DNA of 64,000 bases from Scilla litardierei. Lineage: Eukaryota > Streptophyta > Magnoliopsida > Asparagales > Asparagaceae. The position numbers were made by a program, and so were the translations under genes. Location of the stretch: assembly GCA_030789695.1 (NCBI GenBank), contig CM061141.1, forward strand, positions 276,775,871-276,839,870, given 5' to 3'. Under the pieces are notes generated by a model, which was given only the letters and a program-made list of their open reading frames with translations, did not search any database and was not told the DNA's origin. Positions 31,471 to 42,264 of the stretch are shown piece by piece. Within the stretch, counting starts at the first letter, position 1. Every line of letters begins with the position of its first letter.

Positions 31471-34010
31471 TGTAACAACCCTAGTGTGCAAATACTAAGT
31501 AATCGTTAAATTGACCCAAGTTTCTCGTACATGTGCACACCAATCCCGGAGAGTGGAGAGATTTGCAAATTGCCCCTCGATTTTTCATTTATACCCAAAT
31601 GAGGGTATCATTGTAAGATTGGGCTTAAGGTAAATTTCTTTAAGTGAAGGGTTATTGTGAAAAAGGGAAATGAGATATTTGCAATGGCAAACTTGTAATA
31701 AAATCAAGCTTTTGGATGGCTAATTTTGAAAAAAAAAAGAAAAAAAAAGAAATGAAAAGAAAAATAGAGTATGGCAATAAGTTTGCCATACCAAGTTCAC
31801 CTAACCCCCCCCATCTCTCCCCTCACCCTACACCATAACCCCCCACCCCACTCCCTTCTCCTAAATCCCTTTTCTCTCCCCCTCTCTCCATTATTTTCAG
31901 CCCATGACTAAAATTAGCTAGGAAAAAAAGGAAAGAAAAAGAAGAAGAAGAAGAAGAATAGGAAGAGGAGAAGGAGAAGGAGAAGGAGATGGCTACTACT
32001 CAAACCATCAACCATTCTTGAAGCTCCAAAGAGGTAGGAACTCTTCACTCTCCTACTCTAATTATAGATGATGGAAAGCACCTTATATGTATGAGTTTTC
32101 TCTGAAATTTTGGGAAGAATGTTGTAGAACTAGGAATCTTGATGCATGCCTGAAATTTGCTGAAACTTTAGCTGAGTTCTGGGATTAATGGGCTATTAGA
32201 AATGCTCTGAAACTTTTATATGATATTTATCTCGTAGTTATGAGTAACTTTCATGTTCATCACTTTTTCTAATTCGAACTGGAAGTTGGGGTAAAACTTC
32301 GAATTGTGCAACATGCCAGGAATTCTGTCAAGCTGTACACATTTCAGTAAAACGAGCACCACTACCTGCACACATCTTGGATTTTGTTGATTTTGGTCTT
32401 GTTGGAAAGCTAACAAGTTTTTCTTAAGTCCAACATGACTTTTATATTAAAATTTTGGCTAGAATATGCCCAAATTTGAACACAGACACAGAAATCTGTC
32501 TGCAGAACAGTTTTGACACCCTTTACCAAATAATTCACTATAAATCCAATACTTCATATCTTTGTCTGAAATTTTATGGGTGAACTCATAACTATAATAT
32601 CTCCAACTTTCATTCTTTGAGATTTGTCAAATTCGCAAAATAAATGGGTTAAAAATTCTGTTTTTCTATCTGTTCATGCAATTTCAGTATGTTGAAGGGT
32701 GTTGGGTGAAATTGGACTTGTGTGATATTGCTAATTTTTCACTCCAAATGCAAGAATGATGTTGATGCATGTATGTAAGATTAGTTATGCTATTTTTTAC
32801 AAAATTGGTGACATGATTCTCTTCATTTATGTGGCGCTCATTATATGTTTGTTAAAATGCCTGAATGAACTTAAGATTGAAGAAACTTGGAAAATGGCAT
32901 TGTTAATTGTGTGACATGTATTACCCACGAGGAATTGTATATGATCAATGAGGTTATGATACATGGCTTATGGAGCATGCTAGTTTGTTGTGAATATCTT
33001 GATGAAAAGAATGAATTTGGACATCATTTACATACGTCATTTTACATGCTCAATACCCTAGGATTAATGATTAGCTAAAAGATAACCTAGGGATATCTTG
33101 TTCCACTCGAAGTGGGTGAGGACCCTAGGAGGGTTGGGGGAAACCAAGGTAACGAGTGGACATGCGGGGATGGACTGCTGGGTTGTGGACCACTCCTGAC
33201 GAGCCCTCAGCGGCGGGGAGTTGGTGCGGTTGTGGTTGAGTTGGTTGTGTTGGTGAACGGCTTCTTTCGTAAGAGCTTGTCTCGGGAAGTCGTAGCATAC
33301 CACCCACCTTACCGAGTGAGGTCAAGTCCCAGATGTCTGACCCGTTACTGAGGTTTCAAATTCATGCATGAAAACTAACCTATAAAGAAAAAACAGTAAC
33401 TCTGGAATGTGATGCCTTTTCCTTTGTTGTGATTCCTTGTTGTGCACTATGATTAGAGTAGTAGAGTTGTGGAGTTCCTACTGGGCACGCTGTGACGTGT
33501 CCTCCCCCCTACAGGTCCAGGCACTGGTTCTCTGGCGGCGGGCCCGGGAGTGGAGACCCCGGAGGGCAGCTCGTCTCAGCAGGGTCCGTAGTGTATGGTC
33601 AGTGTGGGTCGCGTGGTGTAGTCTTGGGTTGTGTGTGTGTGATGAACGCAGTGTTGTACCCCTGTTCCCGTTGTACCCGGTAGGGTTGAGTTGTACTTTT
33701 GTGGGAGCTTTTGCTGTTGGGGTTGTACAGTGGACTTGTGCGGTACTGGCCATGTAGTAGCGGTGCTATGTGACTCTTGGATGTTCTGTTCGTCGTATTT
33801 TACCTTACTGCCTGTGTTGTAGTGTCTTGTACTATCTTTCTGGGTTGGAGCTGTACTGTTCTGTTAATCGTTCAGTCTGTACTTTACTGCCTGTGTTTTC
33901 TCAGCGTTTGCAGTGGCCTGCGTGACTTTGGTGTGTACTTTAGCGCTTGGTACTCTAATACCGCGGCTTATCACGCCGACCCTCCCTATTTTGGGCAGCG
34001 GGGCATGACA
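31471..34010 (+). repeat. D 3' LTR
   Basis: 2,540 bases, nearly identical to the 5' LTR. Differences include a few single-base changes and length changes in A-runs (about 31730), and loss of a few bases at about 32475. Confidence 0.93.
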
Positions 34011-34140
34011 GAAGACGGGAATGTCCCGGTCTAGACCCAGGTTCGAACGGCATCCAAATCGGACACCAAATGCTTAAGTTAGAGCCAAAACAGCCCAAAG
34101 GATCAAACCAGGCCAGGCCCAGTAAAAGACAGAACAGGCT

Positions 34141-34260
34141 GCCTGGGCTAAGCCCAGGCTCGGCCTGGGCAAGCCCAGGCGTAAGCCTGGGCAAGCCCAG
34201 GCCGCCTGGGCTCTGCCCAGGCCCGCCTGGGCGAGCCCAGGCGCAACCTGGGATCTGCCT
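34141..34260. repeat. L 5' LTR GC-rich palindrome array
   Basis: Six tandem units of the form GCCTGGGC-(few nt)-GCCCAGGC, about 20 bases each. The corresponding 3' LTR region has eight units in a different order of linkers. Confidence 0.88.
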
Positions 34261-34622
34261 AGGCAGATTTAGGCGCGCGCGGGATGCGTGTGGCCTACCT
34301 GTGGGTCCCACCTCTAGGGTTTTGAACCCTATGTGTGCTGAATCAAATGACGGCTCAGTTTTTGCGAAAAACTAGCCTAGGGCTGATCTTTGGACACTCA
34401 ATTGGAGGGTCAAACGAACTCCGATTGACGAACGGTTTTTTCCTATGCGTTCACCGTTGAACGCTTGTCGTATTGATAGGTTGTATCGATCTTGAAGCTC
34501 AACGGTGAGTGAGTTAAAATTCACGGAAGTTTGCACTTTGTGAAGTGCAAACTAACTTGATTTTAATTAACTCATTATTTAGTCCCACATCGGATTTTGA
34601 GAAAAGGGGAGAGTCCACCGCC

Positions 34623-34634
34623 TATATAAATAGG
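34623..34634 (+). promoter_or_regulatory. L 5' LTR TATA box
   Basis: CTATATAAATAG, preceded by AGTCCCACATCGG, and repeated at about 41086 in the 3' LTR. Likely promoter of the L transcript. Confidence 0.7.
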
Positions 34635-35212
34635 GGTCTCCCCCCTTTCTCAAAACTCGTCTCAAGCTCTAGATCTGAGCGGCTCTCGTAAATGTTGGAG
34701 CACGCTCGGATCTAAGCTAAATTAATATTCCTCCTCTCCCTATAAATTTCTGCCTTACTCCTGCGGGCTCTAGCAAAGCCGCAAAGGAGTTCGGATTCTG
34801 GATCCGAAATCTAGGCGGAGGTTTCACTCGCGTGAAACTTTCTTCGGCGGTGGGTGGCTCGGCGACAAGGGGATTGATCGCCTCGGGGTGCGGGGAGCGG
34901 TTCAAGGAGCGGCTCGGCGTGGGACGGGAGCAGCTCGGAAGACGGCGCGGAACATCTCGCCTGCCCCAGGGCTGAGATTCCGGGTATGTGTTTAAGTTTT
35001 CATTTAATTATTCGCAGTAGTTAGATTCCTCTTGGGGTGGTCAGATCCACCCCAAGTTGGCAGAGATCCTGGCTTATAGGGTTTGGTTTCTTAGGGTTGC
35101 ATGTTAATTAGATTAACATAAAAAATTTTCCGCTGCATTTCTGTCTATGTTCCGTCCGACTTAGGACGGGACTAGAGTTTTTGTGTCTTAAGGGTCCCAG
35201 TAAACCCTTCAT

Positions 35213-35225
35213 TGGTATCAGAGCC
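35213..35225 (+). other. L primer-binding site (initiator-Met tRNA)
   Basis: TGGTATCAGAGCC, one base after the LTR end. This places L with copia-type elements. Confidence 0.9.
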
Positions 35226-35284
35226 ATCTCTGTATGCTGATCTAGGACTGCGAATTTATTATTTGAATGCTTTTACAGAAAAAT

Positions 35285-35800
35285 GTTTTCTTTAAATTTA
35301 TGCGATAAATTTAATTTTTTTTGTTTTCTTTAAATTTATGCGATAAATTTAAATTATTTTTAAATGTTTAAAATTTTTATATGATAAATTTTAAACATGA
35401 AAGTTTTAAAATGGAATTTTAAATTTATGTGATAAATTTTAAAATTGTTTTAAAGCTTTAAAACTTTATGCGATAAGGTTAAAAGGTTGTTTAAAATTTT
35501 ATGTGATAAATTTTAAGCATGGAATTTTTTTAAATGATGTTTTAAATTTATAAGATAATTTTAAAAACTGATTTTAAAAGTTTAAAATTTTTATGCGATA
35601 AATATTTTAAAGTAGCATGCAAATGTTTTGATTTTTAAACAAGCTTTTACTTTATGAGATAAAATAAAATGTTTTAAAAATCGTATTTTTTAAATTTAAA
35701 TGTTAAATTTAAGTATGCATGCTAAAATTGTTTATGCGATAAACTTTAGTCTATTTAATTGTTAAATAGTTGTACACTTTTTTATGCGATAAAATTAGTG
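35285..35800. repeat. L degenerate AT-rich repeats (TTTATGCGATAAA)
   Basis: About ten copies of a TTTATGYGATAAA-like word at 30-60 base intervals, embedded in T/A runs. The core is more constant than its surroundings. No coding capacity. Confidence 0.7.
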
Positions 35801-38800
35801 TAAATTTTTAATGGATATGTCTTCTTGTCCCTTATTTGATAACACAAGACAACCCTTTAGGTTAGCCATTAAAAATGATTAAAATTTATTTACTTGAATT
35901 TTAATGACATGTTATGTTTTAATAAAATATTAACAACCCTTTAAGTCCTGATTAGGGTAGTCCTTTTAATGATTTCTTAATTCTAATTGTTATTATTAAT
36001 TCTCATTAAAGGACTTCGCTTTTTTAGCGTTGGTTAATAATTTTATTAAAATCCTAATAACGATTAGGATAGCACGTGAACCTTATAGTTGATAAGGACT
36101 TAATAAAAGTTATTAAACAAATCCTAAAATTTTGAATTTAAGGAAGCAACTAGTTGATAGGATTAATTAGTTGTTAATAAAAGTTGTTTAGTCTATGACA
36201 CACATACAAAAATGACAAGCTTCATTCAATGGACCATGATCCAGTCAATGTGCTTGGCTAAGAGTTTTGGGTCAACCCTCGCTAGTACAAGGGGCAGTGA
36301 TCCTGGCTTAGTCAATTCCCTGGCTGTGTTCCGCTGGACCGCAATGTCGCGAATCATGATTGTATGACACCCTGGACTATATCTAGTCAATGCGTTATAA
36401 ATCTTATTAAAGATTAATTCGTATCCCTCCTTGATTTTGGAGCTTAGTAACTCAAAGAAGACAATTATAGTTGTTGAGTCTCCTCAAGCTGTGACTTGTT
36501 TTTCTTTAAGGAACAAACTCCAACATACATGTGATGTAGTCTAGACTTGACCCAAATCGATGCGTCGGGTCTCCTCGAGTATCGATCTAAGTCAAATCTG
36601 GACACAAAATCAAGGGTCTGACTAGACCAGTCATTATGATTTATTGAGTCTCCTCAAGATCATAAGTGACTGTGGGTAAAAAATCGACAGGGAATCACAT
36701 GTGATGTGATTGACCAAGAGTTAGTCTACCAGTCATGGAACCAATCAACTTGTTGAGTCTCCTCAAGGTTGTGAGGTTCGGGATGATTGGATCTCTCTTT
36801 CACTAATTTTTAAATTCGATTAAATCGTTCGTTATTAAGCTTTAAAACGATCGTAAAAATAGTGGGAGGATATAGATAGATGAAAGCCAATCTACCTATA
36901 TTTAATATTGAACATATGCAAAAACTAGGGCAAGACTATGTTTACCAAAGGAATCAATATATAATATTGGAATAAGTTAACTGGTCAAATAGTTGATTAA
37001 TTGAATATCAAGTTAAATTCTAATTGATGGAATTAAACTATATTCTCGTTGACATTAAATGACCTTCTAAAGAACAGACTTAAGAAATATGATTTCATTA
37101 AGTTCTGGGTCCAACAAATAAAGCTACATGTCACTCTTCTCTATATGAGGCAGCTTGAACATATAGGATATTCGAAGTATGTTTCTCCCTACAACTTGTC
37201 GAGCTACCCTCAAGGTTGTATGGACAAACAATTCCGATCCGCAAAGTTCGAGAATTCGATCAAACCGTTTGAGTCGAATACGAGTGCATGAGCGGTGCAA
37301 AACTATGTATCCCAACCGGATCTTGAGACAAGCAACTTCTTGAGCTAAACTCGAGATTGCAAAGCTCAAGCGTTTGGATACATAAGATGCTTGCATAGCT
37401 ATTTATGTTGGGTTAATTAAATATCTAAATGTGATTTAGAAAAGGAAGAAGGCACTCCGGAAAGTCAATTGAGAAAGTTAGTTTAATTTATCATTAGTAA
37501 AGGCATAAGTAGGAGGAAATGAAAATGTGATATATTTTGATGTCACGATTTCAGAATAAATAGTTATACAAAAACGTCTAACACATTTTTTTTGGACGAA
37601 TGTCGTCACCTTGCTTCGGAAGCAATGTTTTGTGTTAAGTAATTTGTAATAACTATATATATATATTAAATGTTAATATATAAATACCCAAGATAGTAGC
37701 AAACTTATATGGTAAAATAGACTAGGCCATGTCGAGAGACTAAGCTTCACAAGTCACATAAAGAGGGGTCTGACCTCTCGTATTATGAAGTCTACGGACA
37801 CTTGTGAATCTTATCCTCTCAGATATAACGACTGAAAACCATCTGTAAGACAGTGGAAGAATGAGTTGTCGAACTCAGTCTCGTACATACTGATGTACCC
37901 GAGTCTATTTTAACCAAAATAAGTTATTCGTATATTTTATTTAGACACGTGTTCTTGATGAAACACAAGTCTGATAAAATAAAGAACGAAAAGTAGAAAG
38001 TATTTAAACTTATTCGATTAAATCGAATGGTCAAATACTTAGCTACATAAAATCTTGTGTAATTAAAAGAAAATGTGATTTTCTCTCAGGTCAAGTCTGT
38101 TAACACATCCGTGTGTTAAAATGTATGAATCACACTTAGTGAGACTTGGTGCGATACATAGTAAGTGACTCTGAGTTAAGTCCTCTCTCTGGGTTAAGTC
38201 CCAGATCGTAATGCCTAGGTTTTGATAATGTCCTATGAGGACATTGTCAATAAGATATTCATTAAATCGATCATTAAAGAAGTTGTATAATTACTCGAAT
38301 TTCGTGAGACGAATTGTCGAGTTAGACATCATAACTGACGATGACTTAGTCAACTTCCGGGATGAAATTCGGAGTAGTAACTCCGATTTAAAACTAGATG
38401 CAATCCAAAAAGGTCCGTGTGCGTAAATAAATTTGAGAATTTAGTTTACGTACCCAAGGAAAATGTTTCCTCACTTTCTGCAAGTAAATCTTTAAGTTGA
38501 AAGATTGGTGCAGAAAGAGAATAGTAAAGTAAAATCTTGTTGATCGAAAACGGTTTTCACCCTAATTTATTTAAAACGGATTAGTTGAAATCGTCTCGCC
38601 AACAGATGTGTACAGATCTACTCGGACCAAATCCGATGTAAAACACTCATGTTGACCATGAAAATTGGAGCATTCACTTATATGTTCGTCTTTCTAAATA
38701 TGATTTAGACGGACCAACTTATATGAATTAGCCAGAGAGTTTTCAAGGTCAGTGGGAGCGTATAAATTACATGCAAGGCATCAAAGAGATGGAACATATA

Positions 38801-39020
38801 ATTTGATTAAGTAATCAAAGAGTTTGATACTTTATCAGAAATAGATATGAGCCATTTGAAATGACCATTAACAAATTTAAATTATTATCGTAATGTACGA
38901 TGAGCTGGATAAGATCCATGTATATTAAATATTACAGATTCCGATAGACTAAGTGAATTATTTGAATGAGATTCAAATGGTTGGTCTAACATGAACATAA
39001 AAACCCCTTGAGTCTATAGT
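35801..39020. other. L interior, non-coding
   Basis: About 3.2 kb of AT-rich sequence without a credible ORF (37049-37291 and 38235-38426 are short and featureless). It includes four copies of a TTGAGTCTCCTCAAG-like word between 36465 and 36775 and weaker relatives near 37193 and 37336. By position this is the eroded copia gag-pol region. Confidence 0.55.
36465..36775. repeat. L short inverted-repeat words (TTGAG-TCTC-CTCAA)
   Basis: Near-identical copies at about 36470, 36643 and 36751 and a variant at 36570, spaced about 75-110 bases. Each is a 5-base inverted repeat around TCTC. Confidence 0.6.
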
Positions 39021-39150
39021 GTAGACGGTTTTAGCAGATCCACTCACGAAGGCTCTACCACATGAAGTCGAGAAAACTTATGTGTAAAAACGGTATAAGA
39101 TACCGGGATAAATGGGCCTGAGTGCAAGTGGGAGATGTTGAGAGATGATA
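39021..39150 (+). pseudogene. Trace of copia RNase H end plus an extra polypurine tract in L
   Basis: The plus strand reads ADPLTKALPHEVEKTYV-like with breaks, the conserved end of copia RNase H, followed by CCTGAGTGCAAGTGGGAGATG and then TGTTGAGAGATGATACCCTC. The same polypurine context recurs at 40258 before the true 3' LTR. This shows L descends from a copia element and that its 3' end has been rebuilt. Confidence 0.6.
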
Positions 39151-40261
39151 CCCTCGAGGCTATCTATCTTCATGTGTGAATAGCACAAACATCTTGTTCG
39201 AAATAACAGTAAGCTGTTTGGTAATAATTTATCTAAGTTATTTTATAATGTAGTTAACATTAGACATTAACTTAGGTAAAGTCCTGAGACTTTATGCAAG
39301 GTCAAACATGTATCGAGATGAGTATCTAGATCATGGAGAAATGTTTGATCGTCTGTAGCATAAGTCTAAAAGGGTTCGTGGTCGTAGATGTTTCGAGACA
39401 AGGATATCGAAACATCGGATAGACCATTGTGTCTTAGTCTTCACCGTTTAGCGGTGGCGATGATCTCATGATCGCTTGACTTGGCGAAGTCGTAGATGAG
39501 ACACAGGTGATCATTAGAGAATGAGTTCACTGAACGATCCACAAGAGTTATCATATGGTTATATTGACCAATCTGTCAATGATGACTCTGAGTGATGATA
39601 GGCTAGTTGGTCTTTTGACTTGAGGTCATTTTGACGAACCTATGCGTGAACGGTGCCACTTAGATCAAATGACCTAGCTTCGAGGCAAGGCCTGTCGAAA
39701 GGTCTTTGATTGGGTGACACTTGAAGCGTATGAGGAGAGTAATGACCAAGAGAGGATTCGTCTCTCCCGGTCAATGGGAGTTAGTGTCGTAGGGTTAGTT
39801 CGGTCTTTAGTAAAAACTCTGGCCAGAGTATGTTGGAAGAAGTCCAACATTTTTGACTAAAAGATCGATAGAAACTAACCGGAGTCAAGTTATTGGGGTT
39901 GACAGTTTGACCGTACCCTAGACTTGATCTACACGACATAGTTTAGACGAAGAGACTATAACTGCGGAATTCATCACGGAAACAGTCAGGGTGGTCCCGA
40001 CAATACTCATGTCAATGAGTTAACAACATAATGATGATTCCTGAAGCAGGGACGGCAGCCACTGCTCGTGGTCACTGCCATATAGGGCTTCGAGCCCAAC
40101 TTGTTGTAAGGGTCAGGCTGTAGGGTCTCACACAGAGTGCGATCTTTCGTCTAGTAATAGGTAGAAATAAGTTAGGGAGAATAATTTGCATTTGATGCAA
40201 GGGATAAAATATTGCAAAAGATGTTTGCAATAATCTCCAGCATTCGGAATAAATGATCCTG
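39151..40261. other. L segment between the two polypurine tracts
   Basis: About 1.1 kb of non-coding DNA. By position it could be a remnant of an older LTR beginning TGTTGAGAGATGATACCC. Confidence 0.4.
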
Positions 40262-40276
40262 AGTGCAAGTGGGAGA
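40262..40276 (+). other. L polypurine tract
   Basis: AGTGCAAGTGGGAGA directly before the 3' LTR start TGTAGGG. Confidence 0.85.
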
Positions 40277-41676
40277 TGTAGGGATATATGCCCTCAAATC
40301 ATTTGTATTTGATGCAAATGATAATTTAAGCTTAGATAGGGACTATTTTGCATTTGATGCAAAAGCGATTAAATGTGTATTAAATTGTTTAATACAATAT
40401 TTAATAAAATAAACGCAAGGAAAAGTTCACGGGTAAGACGGGAATGTCCCGGTCTAGACCCAGGTTCGAACGGCGTCCAAATCGGACACCAAATGCTCAA
40501 GTTAGAGCCAAAACAGCCCAAAGGATCAAACCAGGCCAGGCCCAGTAAAAGACAGAACATGCTGCCTGGGCTAGCCCAGAGGCTGCCTGGGCTACGCCCA
40601 GGCCCGGCCTGGGCCAGCCCAGGCCCGGCCTGGGCCAGCCCAGGCGCAAGCCTGGGCTCTGCCCAGCGCCTGGGCAGAGCCCAGGCGCGGGCCTGGGCTC
40701 GCCCAGGCCGCCTGGGCTCTGCCTAGGCAGATTTAGGCGCGCGCGGGATGCGTGGGGCCCACCTGTGGGTCCCACCTCTAGGGTTTTGAACCCTATGTGT
40801 GCTGAATCAAATGACGGCTCAGTTTTTGCGAAAAACTAGCCTATGGCTGATCTTTGGACACTCAATTGGAGGGTCAAACGAACTCCGATTGACGAACGGT
40901 TTTTTCCTATGCGTTCACCGTTGAACGCTTATCGTATTGATAGATTGTATCGATCTTGAAGCTCAACGGTGAGTGAGTTAAAATTCACGGAAGTTTGTAC
41001 TTTGTGAAGTGCAAACTAACTTGATTTTAATTAACTCATTATTTAGTCCCACATCGGATTTTGAGAAAATGGGATAGTCCGCCGCCTATATAAATAAGGG
41101 TCTCCCCCCCTTTCTCAAAACTCGTCCCAAGCTCTAGATCTGAGCGGCTCTCGTAAATGTTGGAGCACGCTCGGATCTAAGCTAAATTAATATTCCTCCT
41201 CTCCCTATAAATTTCTGCCTTACTCCTGCGGGCTCTAGCAAAGCCGCAAAGGAGTTCGGATTCTGGATCCGAAATCTAGGCGGAGGTTTCACTCGCGTGA
41301 AACTTTCTTCGGCGGTGGGTGGCTCGGCGACACGGGGATTGATTGCCTCGGGGTGCGGGGAGTGGTTCAAGGAGCGGCTCGGCGTGGGACGGGAGCAGCT
41401 CGAAAGACGGCGCGGAACATCTCGCTTGCCCCAGGGCTGAGATTCCGGGTATGTGTTTAAGTTTTCATTTAATTATTCGCAGTAGTTAGATTCCTCTTGG
41501 GGTGGTCAGATCCACCCCAAGTTGGCAGAGATCCTGGCTTATAGGGTCTGGTTTCTTAGGGTTGCATGTTAATTAGATTAACATAAAAAATTTTCCGCTG
41601 CATTTCTGTCTATGTTCCGTCCGACTTAGGACGGGACTAGAGTTTTTGTGTCCTAAGGGTCCCAGTAAACCCTTCA
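40277..41676 (+). repeat. L 3' LTR
   Basis: Intact 1,400-base LTR without the D insertion, which allowed the split 5' LTR to be recognised. Contains the palindrome array 40564-40732 and a TATA box at about 41086. Confidence 0.93.
40564..40732. repeat. L 3' LTR GC-rich palindrome array
   Basis: Eight units of GCCTGGGC...GCCCAGGC, including two identical adjacent copies, against six units in the 5' LTR. The flanking LTR sequence differs very little, so this is the fastest-changing part of the LTR. Confidence 0.88.
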
Positions 41677-41679
41677 CTT

Positions 41680-41960
41680 AGACCGACTAACTCAAGCTTT
41701 TTGAGTTTCCTCTCCATCCTAACTCTTTAGTCGGTTCATGTTCAGTGACCGACCGACTAGATTGAGATCTAGTCGGTCAGTAAATAAACGCAGACCGACT
41801 AATTCTTGTCAGTTAATCTTGGATTCAGCCACTGTTTGCAACTAGTCGGTTCAAGCTCATTGACCGACTGACTAGATCGTGATCTAGTCGGTCAGTGCTT
41901 GAACTGTGACCGACTAGTTGTGCCAGGGACTGTTTGGTCTTTTGCGATTTCGACCGACTT
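41680..41960. repeat. S1 pre-envelope palindrome array
   Basis: Continues the S1 spacer after element L: several GACCGACTAG / CTAGTCGGTC words, including two hairpins (about 41749-41778 and 41862-41894). Same motif as the LTR array but outside the LTR. Confidence 0.82.
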
Positions 41961-42264
41961 ATACTCGGTTTATTCGACTCGTTTTCATTCTAATCGATCG
42001 AAATCCCTTCTCCCTCAGCTCAAAACCCCGACCTCCCTCGTGACCCTTCGTCTTCCGGCCATTTTCCAACCATTCCCGCCGTCGCCATCCGCCGATCTTC
42101 GACCTAGGGTATCCCCTCTACCTCCCTCTCCTATTTAGGGTTCAGTTTCAGCTCTAGGGTTAGGTATTTCTCTAGGTTTCATCTCCTAGGGTTTCGGCTA
42201 GGGTTTCCTAATTTCGGCTAGGGTTTCTTCTTTCCAATCTCGTGTGTCGTGTTGTGCCACGATT

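Larger units (their letters stand above)
24123..34010 (+). mobile_element. Tekay/Del-type chromovirus (gypsy) element D
   Basis: Two LTRs of 2,541 and 2,540 bases, starting TGTAACAACCCTAG and ending GCGTGACA/GCATGACA, flanked by TAAGA (24118-24122) and GAAGA (34011-34015), a duplication with one mismatch. Gag with two zinc knuckles, protease, RT, RNase H and integrase are in gypsy order. The C-terminal segment after the integrase resembles the diverged chromodomain of Tekay/Del elements. The LTRs are nearly identical, and D is the innermost insertion, so it is the youngest in the nest. Pol carries one stop and one frameshift. Confidence 0.92.
34011..35211 (+). repeat. L 5' LTR, second part
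   Basis: Resumes with GAAGA (the right copy of D's target duplication) and matches 40439-41676. It contains the CCTGGGC/GCCCAGG array, a TATA box (CTATATAAATAG, about 34623) and the end CCCTTCA. Confidence 0.92.
23961..41676 (+). mobile_element. Non-autonomous copia-derived LTR element L (with D nested in its 5' LTR)
   Basis: LTRs start TGTAGGGATATATGCCCTC and end CCCTTCA, flanked by CTTAG duplications. An initiator-Met primer site follows the 5' LTR and a polypurine tract (AAGTGGGAGA) precedes the 3' LTR. The 5-kb interior has no usable ORF; only a decayed trace of a copia RNase H end is readable near 39050. Without D the element is about 7.8 kb. It resembles a large non-autonomous derivative mobilised by a copia relative. 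The 5' LTR is split at 24122/34011 by element D. Confidence 0.88.
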
